Below are positions 40,678 through 48,046 of a DNA stretch of 64,000 nucleotides, one piece after another (position 1 is the first letter of the stretch; every line of letters begins with the position of its first letter). A program made the translations under genes and the position numbers. The DNA comes from Fibrella aestuarina BUZ 2 (lineage in GTDB: Bacteria; Bacteroidota; Bacteroidia; Cytophagales; Spirosomataceae). The stretch lies in contig NC_020054.1 of assembly GCF_000331105.1 (NCBI RefSeq), positions 3,879,038-3,943,037 of the forward strand, given 5' to 3'. The notes below the pieces were generated by a model that saw only the letters and a program-made list of their open reading frames with translations, was not told the origin of the DNA and made no database searches.

Positions 40678-41937
40678 ATGACACCCGTTTCGCCGGCCCC
40701 AACCGACCCTTACGCTTCGCTTCGCATTCCCGATTTTCGGAATTACATCGCCAACTCCTTCCTGCTGACGGTCACGCTGCTGATTCAGGAGGTGATTTTG
40801 GGTTATGAATTGTACAAAATCACCCACGACCCGCTGGCCCTCGGTCTGGTGGGGCTAGCCGAGGCGATTCCATTTATTCTACTCTCGCTTTTTGGCGGGC
40901 ATCTGGCCGACCGGCGCGACAAAAAACGAATCTTACAGATTAGCCTGCTGGTGATCATGTTCAGTTCGGTGGTGCTGTATCTGGCGTTCCGGCCGTCGGT
41001 GATAAGCCACTACTCGCAAACGATGCGGCTGGCTGTTATTTACGGGGTGCTGATGCTCATCGGAACGGCGCGGGGCTTCTACTCACCAGCCAGTTCATCG
41101 CTGAAACCGTTTCTGGTGCCTCGGGAGCTATACGCCAACTCGTCGACCTGGAGCAGTTCGTTCTGGCAGGCCGGCGCCATCACCGGGCCGGCGCTGGCAG
41201 GGCTGCTCTACGCCGCCATTGGGTTTGAGAATACCCTGCTGGCTTCCATTGGACTATACGTACTCTGTTTTCTGTTCATCTCGCTCATCAAGCGGCACCC
41301 ACCCGTGGCTACGCACGACCTAACCAACGTCGGGTTCTGGGATAGCCTGCGCGAAGGGTTCACCTTTGTCTTTACCAACCGGATCGTCCTATACGCCATC
41401 TCGCTGGACCTGTTTTCGGTGCTGTTTGGGGGCGTAGTGGCTATCCTGCCCATTTTTGCCGAAGATATTCTGCACGTCGGGCCGCAGGGGCTGGGGGCGT
41501 TGCGGGCAGCCCCGTCGGTCGGGGCGGTGGTTACCATGCTGGTTATGGCGAAGTTTCCGCCCACGCACAACGCCTGGCGTAACATGCTGCTGTCGGTAGC
41601 CGGGTTCGGCGCCGCAACCATCGTGTTCTCGCTGTCAACGAACATCTATCTGTCGATCGTAATGCTGGTGCTAACGGGCGCCTTCGACAGTGTCAGTGTC
41701 ATTATCCGCCAGACGATCCTGCAAATTTTCCCACCCGATCACCTGCGCGGCCGCGTAGCGGCCGTCAACGGGATCTTTGTCAGTTCATCCAACGAAATTG
41801 GCGCGTTTGAGTCGGGGGTAGCGGCGCGGCTGCTGGGCACCGTGCCATCAGTAATGGTGGGTGGGGCCGTAACCATCGCCGTGGTTGGCTACATCTACAC
41901 CCGCTCCAAAGACCTGTTTGGCGTTCGGCTCTCGTAA
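40678..41937 (+). CDS. Major facilitator superfamily transporter
   Basis: Inner-membrane secondary transporter of 419 residues with about 12 hydrophobic segments. The MFS motif A is recognisable in the loop after helix 2 (GGHLADRRDKKRILQ, about residues 77-91). The N-terminal FRNYIANSFLLTVTLLIQEVILGYELYKIT and ARGFYSPASSSLKPFLVPRELYANSSTWSSSFWQAG match the EntS/MFS_3-like exporter group. The substrate cannot be deduced; efflux is more likely than uptake for this group. It stands alone between a terminator and the convergent PD-(D/E)XK-like gene. Confidence 0.9.
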   Translation: MTPVSPAPTDPYASLRIPDFRNYIANSFLLTVTLLIQEVILGYELYKITHDPLALGLVGLAEAIPFILLSLFGGHLADRRDKKRILQISLLVIMFSSVVLYLAFRPSVISHYSQTMRLAVIYGVLMLIGTARGFYSPASSSLKPFLVPRELYANSSTWSSSFWQAGAITGPALAGLLYAAIGFENTLLASIGLYVLCFLFISLIKRHPPVATHDLTNVGFWDSLREGFTFVFTNRIVLYAISLDLFSVLFGGVVAILPIFAEDILHVGPQGLGALRAAPSVGAVVTMLVMAKFPPTHNAWRNMLLSVAGFGAATIVFSLSTNIYLSIVMLVLTGAFDSVSVIIRQTILQIFPPDHLRGRVAAVNGIFVSSSNEIGAFESGVAARLLGTVPSVMVGGAVTIAVVGYIYTRSKDLFGVRLS

Positions 41938-41994
41938 GGGGCTTGGGGGGTAGGGCAAGGGGTAGCTCGTGATGGCTGGAAGGGTGCATCCCCA

Positions 41995-42570
41995 CTAGTC
42001 ATCCACCACAATTTTTTTGTCGGTGATCAAGGGGCGGTGTTCGTCGATAAACGCTTTGAACTGCCGGATTTCTTCGAGTTGGCGGTCGATGGGGTGCGTA
42101 AGCGCGTAGCTTTCCACGTAGACGTCCCTGAAGTCGGTGATCACGTACTCCATCAGTTTGATGCCCCGCTTTTTCAGCGCGTGGAGATACAAATTCTGGT
42201 GATTGAACAGGAATCGCCCCGGTTGGTAGGAGCCGGTCGTTTTGATATCGACCGCCTTGTACATGCCAATCAGATCAACGTACCCATAAAACAGGACGTC
42301 GTCGATCTGCCATTGGCAATAAACCTGCGTTTCCACGATCGGACGCGGAAGTAACTTTCTCACTTTTTGCAGAATGGCGGGGTCGAAGCGCTCTTCGTCA
42401 ACGCCTTTCAACAGCGTTTCTTCGAAGGAAATCCCACGTTGCTGCGCTTCGGTAGTGGGCGTAGGCACCCGGTTGATGGTGTCGAGCAATTGCTGCTCGG
42501 TCAGGTTGCCGCCGTGCAGGTAGCGCGAAAAGACATTCAGCAGCGTTGGGTAAAAGCGATACTTGATCAT
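41995..42570 (-). CDS. PD-(D/E)XK nuclease-like protein
   Basis: A 191-residue soluble protein with the core of a PD-(D/E)XK endonuclease fold: GYVDLIGMYKAVDIKTTGSYQPG (Asp of strand 2, then D-x-K of strand 3, with Asp in place of the usual Glu), followed by the NHQNLYLHAL helix that carries the RecB-type Q-x-x-x-Y element. The N-terminal half is helical (MIKYRFYPTLLNVFSRYL). RecB-like or Cas4-like single-domain nucleases share this layout. No repair or defence genes adjoin it. ATG 42570 is chosen; the frame is open to 42648 but the extension has no domain character and overlaps an inverted repeat. Confidence 0.7.
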   Translation of the reverse strand: MIKYRFYPTLLNVFSRYLHGGNLTEQQLLDTINRVPTPTTEAQQRGISFEETLLKGVDEERFDPAILQKVRKLLPRPIVETQVYCQWQIDDVLFYGYVDLIGMYKAVDIKTTGSYQPGRFLFNHQNLYLHALKKRGIKLMEYVITDFRDVYVESYALTHPIDRQLEEIRQFKAFIDEHRPLITDKKIVVDD

Positions 42571-42580
42571 AGTACAGGTA

Positions 42581-42658
42581 ACCATATACATTGGACAGTA
42601 TGCCGTTGCGCCGCTGCTCATGAGCGTCAGCAAGCGCACACTGTCCACTGTATACGGT
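42581..42658. repeat. Imperfect 19-bp inverted repeat between anti-sigma and nuclease-like genes
   Basis: 42581-42599 and 42640-42658 are complementary at 16 of 19 positions with a 40-nt loop. It occupies most of the 99-bp gap downstream of the anti-sigma gene and may be a degenerate terminator stem. Confidence 0.4.
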
Positions 42659-42669
42659 TAACTATTTTT

Positions 42670-43485
42670 TCAGCCGACCTTCCCAATGGCGACGAGGGCC
42701 GAGAGGGTGGGCGTTGGGCTACCACCGAGCTTTTCAATCGTAATGGCAAACTGATCGGCGGCCGGGATGGCCCGGTTTTGTTCCTGTAGCGCAACCCCGT
42801 TGGTAAACACGCCGGCATCGACCGGCTTACCATCCACCAGCGCCCAGAGCTGGTATTGCTGATTCGAGGCCAACTCGGGTAGGGACTCCACTTCCAGCGT
42901 TACGAGCTTCTTGGGCCGGTTCCAGTAAACGATCACGTCGGCACGAGACCCGTCGGGTTTGGCCGAGGCCAGCCGAACGGTCTGCGTGCCGGGTTGGCGC
43001 AGCAGTGACAGCAACTGGGTATCGCGTTGCTGCTGCTGACGCAACTGCCCCAGCTCAGTCTGTAGCTTTACGTTGGTTGCTGCTAGTTGGCCACCCTGTT
43101 GCTGCTCGGTACGCAATTGGCTGATGAGGTAATAGGCGAAGGCAATTAACAGCAGGCCAACGGCCGCCGCCGCGACCCAGGCACCCTGAAAGGCGGGGCG
43201 TTCGCGGTGCAACGGAATGACGTTGGCGTCGGCCTCGTCTTCCGCCATGATTGGGGCCGAATTCATGGTCAAACGACTCCGAATACGCTCCTGAAGATCA
43301 GCCGGTGGCTCCACACTATGCAACAGCGCATAGTTTTCGAGTGCCAGCGTCAGCCGGTCCAGTTCCTGGCGTACTTCTGGATAGATACCCGACAGGCAGT
43401 CAACCTCGCGTCGTTCCTGATCACTTACCGTGCCCAGGACATACGATTCCAGAATTCCAGAGGTTATATAGTCAGGTATATTCAT
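42670..43485 (-). CDS. Anti-sigma factor, RskA-type C-terminal domain
   Basis: Single-pass inner-membrane protein (271 residues) predicted to sequester the ECF sigma factor encoded just upstream. Residues 1-80 form a cytoplasmic helical domain (MNIPDYITSGILESYVLGTV and LDRLTLALENYALLHSVEPP) without the Cys/His of zinc-type anti-sigma domains. A membrane helix (GAWVAAAAVGLLLIAFAYYLI) lies at about 105-125, then a short coiled coil, then an extracytoplasmic RskA-like beta domain (ADVIVYWNRPKKLVTLEVESLPELA, YQLWALVDGKPVDAG, FAITIEKLGGSPTP). The start overlaps the sigma factor stop by four bases (ATGA type), indicating translational coupling. Confidence 0.92.
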   Translation of the reverse strand: MNIPDYITSGILESYVLGTVSDQERREVDCLSGIYPEVRQELDRLTLALENYALLHSVEPPADLQERIRSRLTMNSAPIMAEDEADANVIPLHRERPAFQGAWVAAAAVGLLLIAFAYYLISQLRTEQQQGGQLAATNVKLQTELGQLRQQQQRDTQLLSLLRQPGTQTVRLASAKPDGSRADVIVYWNRPKKLVTLEVESLPELASNQQYQLWALVDGKPVDAGVFTNGVALQEQNRAIPAADQFAITIEKLGGSPTPTLSALVAIGKVG

Positions 43486-43964
43486 TGAGTAAACACAAGT
43501 TTCAATTCTTGAAGAACCACCCGCAAGCGCTCACGTAAGTTAGTATCAATACCGGATTTTTCACCAGTCAGTTCGCTTGCAAGCTGGCCCCGGAAGTAAA
43601 CGGCATCAAGTAAGGTACGTTGTTCGGGGCTAATTAGATTTTCTACGGCTTCAGAATCAACCTCAGGGGGGCGACCCGGCGGGTTTTTGGGCATAGCCCG
43701 CAGGGCCTCCTGCCGGGCCCGACGAAGCAGCCAGGTGAGCAGCCGCGTTTTCTTAGGATTGAACTGATCGAACTCGTTCCAGGCCTTGACGAAGACCTCT
43801 TCAACAACCTGCTTGGCTACGTCGGGAAGGCATACGCTGGTCAGAACGACCCCATACAGGACGTGGGCATACTGATCATACAACCATTGAAACGCCTGCT
43901 CATCGCGCTTGTTGAGCCGACGAAGCAATTGATCTTCCGGGACCAGGTATTGCTGACTTTTCAC
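43482..43964 (-). CDS. ECF-type RNA polymerase sigma factor with atypical region 4
   Basis: Alternative sigma factor of about 160 residues from GTG 43964. Region 2 is clear: LLRRLNKRDEQAFQWLYDQYAHVLYGVVL, then VEEVFVKAWNEFDQFNPKKTRLLTWLLRRARQEALRAM. Region 4 is short and divergent: after SPEQRTLLDAVYFRGQLASEL the expected helix-turn-helix is poorly conserved (TGEKSGIDTNLRERLRVVLQELK). No ATG is available downstream of the PhoD stop; the ATG at 44105 would overlap phoD by 98 bp and add 47 unmatched residues, so GTG 43964 is chosen. The stop overlaps the anti-sigma start. Confidence 0.85.
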   Translation of the reverse strand: MKSQQYLVPEDQLLRRLNKRDEQAFQWLYDQYAHVLYGVVLTSVCLPDVAKQVVEEVFVKAWNEFDQFNPKKTRLLTWLLRRARQEALRAMPKNPPGRPPEVDSEAVENLISPEQRTLLDAVYFRGQLASELTGEKSGIDTNLRERLRVVLQELKLVFTQ

Positions 43965-44007
43965 AAAAAAGTTGCTGTAGACGGCCAAATATAGCCAAAT
44001 CGGCGAA

Positions 44008-45462
44008 TTAGCGAAGCTCGTCGGCCCGCAATGTGCGGCTCCATTTCTCGACGCCCCGACTATCGAACGCCCTGATCGTGAGCACGCGGTTTTTTGCCGG
44101 GCCACTCACGGCCATCGTGGCAAAATTCCGTTCGGTCAGTAAGGTGCCGGCCACCACCGTGGGCTGAGTCAGTTCATCGGCGGTTGGTTTGGCTGGCCCC
44201 GAGGTTAAGGGCGAGATGGTTACGTCGTAAAGCGGGTACGTACCCGGCCGGTCGAGCTTGTGAATGATGCTGTGGTGGCGGTCGCCGGTGATGAACAGCA
44301 GGCCAGGTATGTTCGCCTCAGCCAGTTCGTTCAGCAGGCGGGTACGTTCGGTACCGTAGATGGCATAATTCTCAAAATTTTTCGTCGGATTGATGATCTG
44401 CCCCCCCGTGACGACAAACTTAAACGTGGCTTTGCTGTAGCGCAGGGCGTCCAACAGCCAGGTGAGCTGCCGATCGCCAAAATACGCTTTGACCGGGCCA
44501 TTGGCCCCGCCGTCGGGCTGTTCATCGGGCGAGCGGAACGTGCGATCGTCGAGCAGAAAGAACTGGCAGTCGCCCCACACGAACGTACCCGCGCACCCTT
44601 CCTCGAAGATATAGTTTGGATTCGCCCAGAAGAGTTTGAAGGCTTCGAGCGTAACCGGCTTGAGCCAGTAGCCCCGGTCGGCATCATTGGGGCCGAAATC
44701 GTGATCGTCCCAGATGGCGTAGTTGGCCGCGCTGGCCAGCAACGGTTGCATCTGCGGCAGCGAGCGGGTGTGCGTGTACCGATGCAGAATCCCCGACCGG
44801 CTGTTCCAATCCACCTCGCGCGTGTAAGTATTATCCCCCGTCCAGAGCATGAAATCGGGCTTTTTGGCGGCGATGCTGGTGAAGATTTCGTAGCCAGCAC
44901 CGTAGGGTGTACCGGGGCGGTCGAAGGGTGGCTCGTTCACGTAGGTGCAACTACCCAGGGCAAACGTGAAATTGGGCGGGTCGGTCCTGAATTGCCAGAG
45001 CGGCTGGGTCTTGAAGGTGGTCGGGTAGGGCAGGCCGACCGCCTTGCCGTCCACCAGCACCGTATACTGATACGGCCGGCCGGGCATCAGCCGATCGGCA
45101 ATCAGGTGGGCGGTGTAGGCCTGCGCCTTGTTGGTCTGCACGGGATCCGACAGAAACACCGGGGCGGTTTTGCCCTGTTCTACGTACCGGATCTGTACAC
45201 GGGCGGCCTGCTTGGTCTGCACCCAGATTGCCGCTTCACGCATGTCGACGTACCCAACCATCGGACCCGACTGAATGGGGCCGGGTCGGCTGGGCTGAGC
45301 GGCCGTGTCGGCAAGTGTGGCGGCTGGTTTGCGGGCGGCGGGGGCAATCACGGCCGGCTGGCCGGGCCGGGCTTGGGTGGGGCGAGCGGGCGTCTGGGCC
45401 TGGCCAGTTGGACCTACCGCCAGGGTGCTACCCAGGGCGAGCAGCAAAACACGAGAGAGCAT
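44008..45462 (-). CDS. PhoD-like alkaline phosphatase/phosphodiesterase
   Basis: Exported metallophosphoesterase of the PhoD family that releases phosphate from organic esters. From ATG 45462 it has about 484 residues with a signal peptide (SRVLLLALGSTLAVG, cleavage near GQAQ) and an Ala/Pro-rich linker to about residue 60. An N-terminal Ig-like domain is followed by the catalytic core: FALGSCTYVNEPP, LWTGDNTYTREVDWNS, YAIWDDHDFGPNDADRGYW and the closing ITGDRHHSIIHKL. It carries no Tat twin-arginine motif, unlike Bacillus PhoD. It lies 43 bp upstream of the sigma factor gene on the same strand. The extension to 45660 overlaps the divergent YrdC-like gene and is rejected. Confidence 0.93.
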   Translation of the reverse strand: MLSRVLLLALGSTLAVGPTGQAQTPARPTQARPGQPAVIAPAARKPAATLADTAAQPSRPGPIQSGPMVGYVDMREAAIWVQTKQAARVQIRYVEQGKTAPVFLSDPVQTNKAQAYTAHLIADRLMPGRPYQYTVLVDGKAVGLPYPTTFKTQPLWQFRTDPPNFTFALGSCTYVNEPPFDRPGTPYGAGYEIFTSIAAKKPDFMLWTGDNTYTREVDWNSRSGILHRYTHTRSLPQMQPLLASAANYAIWDDHDFGPNDADRGYWLKPVTLEAFKLFWANPNYIFEEGCAGTFVWGDCQFFLLDDRTFRSPDEQPDGGANGPVKAYFGDRQLTWLLDALRYSKATFKFVVTGGQIINPTKNFENYAIYGTERTRLLNELAEANIPGLLFITGDRHHSIIHKLDRPGTYPLYDVTISPLTSGPAKPTADELTQPTVVAGTLLTERNFATMAVSGPAKNRVLTIRAFDSRGVEKWSRTLRADELR

Positions 45463-45543
45463 GGAGCGCGATGTTCGGGTTTGATCGGCTGAAACTACGC
45501 AGAAATAGGAAACCTGAAGCCTCGGTTTGGGGTTCGATAAGCT

Positions 45544-46068
45544 ATGACTCCCACAAATCGTGATCTTATCCAGGCGCTCCGGCAAGGGCAGCTCATCGGC
45601 ATTGCCGACGAGACCGGCTGGTCGGTGGCGGCTGATCCGCAGAACGAAACGGCTGTGCAACAGCTAATTGCCTTAAAAGGGGCGACCCGTAACCCCTATC
45701 AGCTAACAGTGTTAGCCAAGAATACGGACCAGGTTGCGTTATATGTCGCTAAGATGCCCGACGTTGGGTATGATTTAGTTGAGTACGCCGAGCTACCTTT
45801 GGTGGTGTTGTTTGAGGGCGGCAAGAACGTGGCGGCTCCGGCCGACAGCGGTGAGATCGCCATTCGGAAGTCGTTGAGCGAACCGGTTCAGTTTCTGCTG
45901 GGCGGCTTTGGAAAAGGGTTGCTGACGCTGCCGTTTGAAAGCTTCAGCCTGCCCGAGGCCGCACAGAACGTGGTTGCCTATACGCTTGGCGAGGCCTCGC
46001 GGAATTTCCGTAAGCCCCGTATTATGCGCCTGGGTAGCGGCGGACAGATTGAGTTTATTCGTAAGTAA
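45544..46068 (+). CDS. YrdC/Sua5-like domain protein, divergent
   Basis: A 174-residue protein of YrdC-like fold. Enzymes of this family make threonylcarbamoyl-AMP for tRNA t6A. The match rests on GIADETGWSVAADPQNETAVQQLIALKG, ATRNPYQLTVLA and PLVVLFEGG, which correspond to the family's T-E-T-x-Y-G-L, K-x-R and P-x-T strands. Several hallmarks are altered: YGLG is WSVA, the basic motif is shifted (KGATRNP), and no S-A-N-x-S-G motif is visible in the second half. It may thus be a non-catalytic paralogue. It lies 90 bp upstream of the CCA-adding enzyme gene on the same strand, consistent with a tRNA-related role. Confidence 0.75.
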   Translation: MTPTNRDLIQALRQGQLIGIADETGWSVAADPQNETAVQQLIALKGATRNPYQLTVLAKNTDQVALYVAKMPDVGYDLVEYAELPLVVLFEGGKNVAAPADSGEIAIRKSLSEPVQFLLGGFGKGLLTLPFESFSLPEAAQNVVAYTLGEASRNFRKPRIMRLGSGGQIEFIRK

Positions 46069-46157
46069 CTAGCCATGTGTGGGGTATCGTGCCCGATGAA
46101 CGACAAAAGCGGCCCGGGTCGCCGGTTCTCATCGGGTAGGCATCGCACAGTCAGTCA

Positions 46158-47690
46158 ATGAATTTTTCTGATTTTCTGCACACAAAGCCCGTTTTCGAGC
46201 GGGTGGCCGAGCAGGCACGCAAGCTGGACATACCAGCCTACGTGGTGGGCGGCTATGTGCGTGATTTAGTATTGAAACGCCCCTCGAAAGACATCGACAT
46301 TGTCTGTTTGGGAAGCGGCATTGCCCTGGCCGAAGCGGTTGGCCAGGCCGCCGGGGCGCATGTGGCCGTATACCAAAATTTTGGGACCGCTATGCTGCGG
46401 ATGCCCGACCCCGCCGATGGCGACGTAGACGTGGAATTTGTGGGCGCCCGGAAAGAATCGTACCGGGCCGATTCGCGTAAGCCGATCGTGGAAGACGGCA
46501 CCTTGCAGGATGATCAGAATCGGCGCGATCTGACCATCAACGCCATGAGTATCAGCCTGAACGCCGCCGACTTTGGTGCCCTGATCGACCCGTTTGATGG
46601 GCTTGGCGACCTCAAGCGCCGGATCATCCGAACACCGTTAGCCCCCGATATTACCTTTTCCGACGACCCGCTGCGCATGATGCGGGCCATTCGGTTTGCC
46701 ACGCAACTGAATTTCGACATCGATCCCGATACGTTCGACGGCATCGTGCGGATGAAGGACCGGCTGCCCATCGTGTCGATGGAGCGGGTCATCGATGAAC
46801 TGAACAAGATCATTCTGGCGAAAACCCCATCGTATGGTTTCAAACTGCTCTACCATGCCGGGTTGCTTGAACTGATCCTGCCCGAACTGACAGCGCTGAA
46901 GGGCGTGGAAACGGTGGATGGCAAAGGCCACAAGGATAATTTCTACCACACGCTACAGGTGCTCGACAACGTCGCGGGCATGACCGATGACCTCTGGGTA
47001 CGTTGGGCGGCGCTGCTGCACGACATTGCCAAAACCCAGACCAAGCGGTTCGATAAGCGCGTTGGCTGGACGTTTCACGGCCACGAGGAAGTAGGGGCTC
47101 GGCAGGTACCAACGCTGTTTCGGCGGCTGAAACTGCCGCTCAACGAGCACATGAAACAGGTGCAGAAGCTGGTTCGGCTGCACATGCGCCCGATTCCGCT
47201 CGTGAAAGAAGGCATCACCGATTCGGCGCTGCGCCGGTTGTTATTCGATGTTGGTCCCGATCTGGAAGCGCTGCTGACCCTCTGCCGGGCTGATATTACC
47301 TCGAAGAACCACGAGAAAGTACAGCGGCATCTGCAACGGTTCGATCAGGTGGAGCAAAAACTACACGATCTGGAAGAACGCGATCAGTTGCGCAATTTTC
47401 AGCCGGTGATCACGGGCGAACTGATCATGGAGACGTTCAATCTGAAACCGTCGAAGCTGGTGGGGGAGTTGAAAGTGGCCGTTCGGGAAGCCATTCTGGA
47501 AGGGATGATCCCCAACCAATACGCCGTTGCCTACCCGTTTATGATCGCTGAAGGCGAAAAGCGCGGATTAACCGTGGCCAAGTATGTTGAAGCGACGAAC
47601 GTACCTGGCGATGAAGCTCCAGATACCTCCGGGGCGTTGCCACAGCCGACGCCCAAATCATTACCGCAACCGGATGAGCGCAAACAATAA
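46158..47690 (+). CDS. CCA tRNA nucleotidyltransferase / poly(A) polymerase family with HD domain
   Basis: Template-independent nucleotidyltransferase that adds or repairs the 3' CCA of tRNA. The class II head has GGYVRDLVLKRPSKDIDIV (catalytic D-x-D at about 45-47), followed by VEFVGARKESYR, RRDLTINAMSISL and DPLRMMRAIRFATQL, all diagnostic. A downstream HD domain (RWAALLHDIAKTQTKRF and HGHEEVGARQV) suggests additional phosphohydrolase activity. At 510 residues it is longer than minimal CCA enzymes because of the HD domain and a C-terminal Pro/Asp-rich tail. It starts at ATG 46158 and is followed 53 bp later by a small membrane-protein gene. Confidence 0.93.
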   Translation: MNFSDFLHTKPVFERVAEQARKLDIPAYVVGGYVRDLVLKRPSKDIDIVCLGSGIALAEAVGQAAGAHVAVYQNFGTAMLRMPDPADGDVDVEFVGARKESYRADSRKPIVEDGTLQDDQNRRDLTINAMSISLNAADFGALIDPFDGLGDLKRRIIRTPLAPDITFSDDPLRMMRAIRFATQLNFDIDPDTFDGIVRMKDRLPIVSMERVIDELNKIILAKTPSYGFKLLYHAGLLELILPELTALKGVETVDGKGHKDNFYHTLQVLDNVAGMTDDLWVRWAALLHDIAKTQTKRFDKRVGWTFHGHEEVGARQVPTLFRRLKLPLNEHMKQVQKLVRLHMRPIPLVKEGITDSALRRLLFDVGPDLEALLTLCRADITSKNHEKVQRHLQRFDQVEQKLHDLEERDQLRNFQPVITGELIMETFNLKPSKLVGELKVAVREAILEGMIPNQYAVAYPFMIAEGEKRGLTVAKYVEATNVPGDEAPDTSGALPQPTPKSLPQPDERKQ

Positions 47691-47743
47691 GACCATCTAC
47701 GTCATTAACCATCTAAACACGCTACTCGTTTTACCGCAAGTCT

Positions 47744-47947
47744 ATGGAAAAGAATAACTTCCGACGTTCCTTTGGCGCAGGCCTGACCATCCTGGGTGCC
47801 GCCGTATTGCTGTTTGCCCTGGTCGCTTTTCTCTCCGACGGTAAACCCACACTGGGGCTACAGGTTTCCGGAGCTAAAGCCTTTGCTCCCTTCGTGCTCG
47901 GCCTGATCTTCTTCGGCTCCGGCATCAGCCTGATCAATAATTCGTAG
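47744..47947 (+). CDS. Small two-helix membrane protein
   Basis: A 67-residue protein with two hydrophobic segments (AGLTILGAAVLLFALVAFL at about 12-30 and AFAPFVLGLIFFGSGISLI at about 46-64) joined by a polar turn SDGKPTLGLQVSGAK, and a basic N-terminus (KNNFRRS). It is probably a hairpin in the inner membrane. I do not recognise a functional family. It lies 53 bp after the CCA enzyme gene and is followed by a 30-bp-stem hairpin. Confidence 0.7.
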   Translation: MEKNNFRRSFGAGLTILGAAVLLFALVAFLSDGKPTLGLQVSGAKAFAPFVLGLIFFGSGISLINNS

Positions 47948-47966
47948 GGATAAGCTATAGCGATCC

Positions 47967-48037
47967 AACGTCAAAGCGGTCCAGGGTGGCTGACGCAGCC
48001 GTGAAGAGCGTCAGCCACCCTGGACCGCTTTGACGTT
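47967..48037. terminator. 30-bp perfect inverted repeat between convergent genes
   Basis: Arms 47967-47996 and 48008-48037 are exact reverse complements over 30 bp, with an 11-nt loop. The structure fills the gap between the small membrane protein stop and the M61 peptidase stop. No T-tract is present. It is similar in design, but not in sequence, to 22168-22237. Confidence 0.65.
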
Positions 48038-48046
48038 AGATTAACA

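Noticed and set aside
43965..44105. Longer ECF sigma factor starting at ATG 44105
   Set aside because: It would overlap the PhoD gene by 98 bp and add residues unlike any sigma region 2 lead-in. GTG 43964 fits the family.
44260..45492. A 410-codon frame antisense to the PhoD-like gene
   Set aside because: The minus-strand product has complete PhoD motifs and a signal peptide; the plus frame has none.
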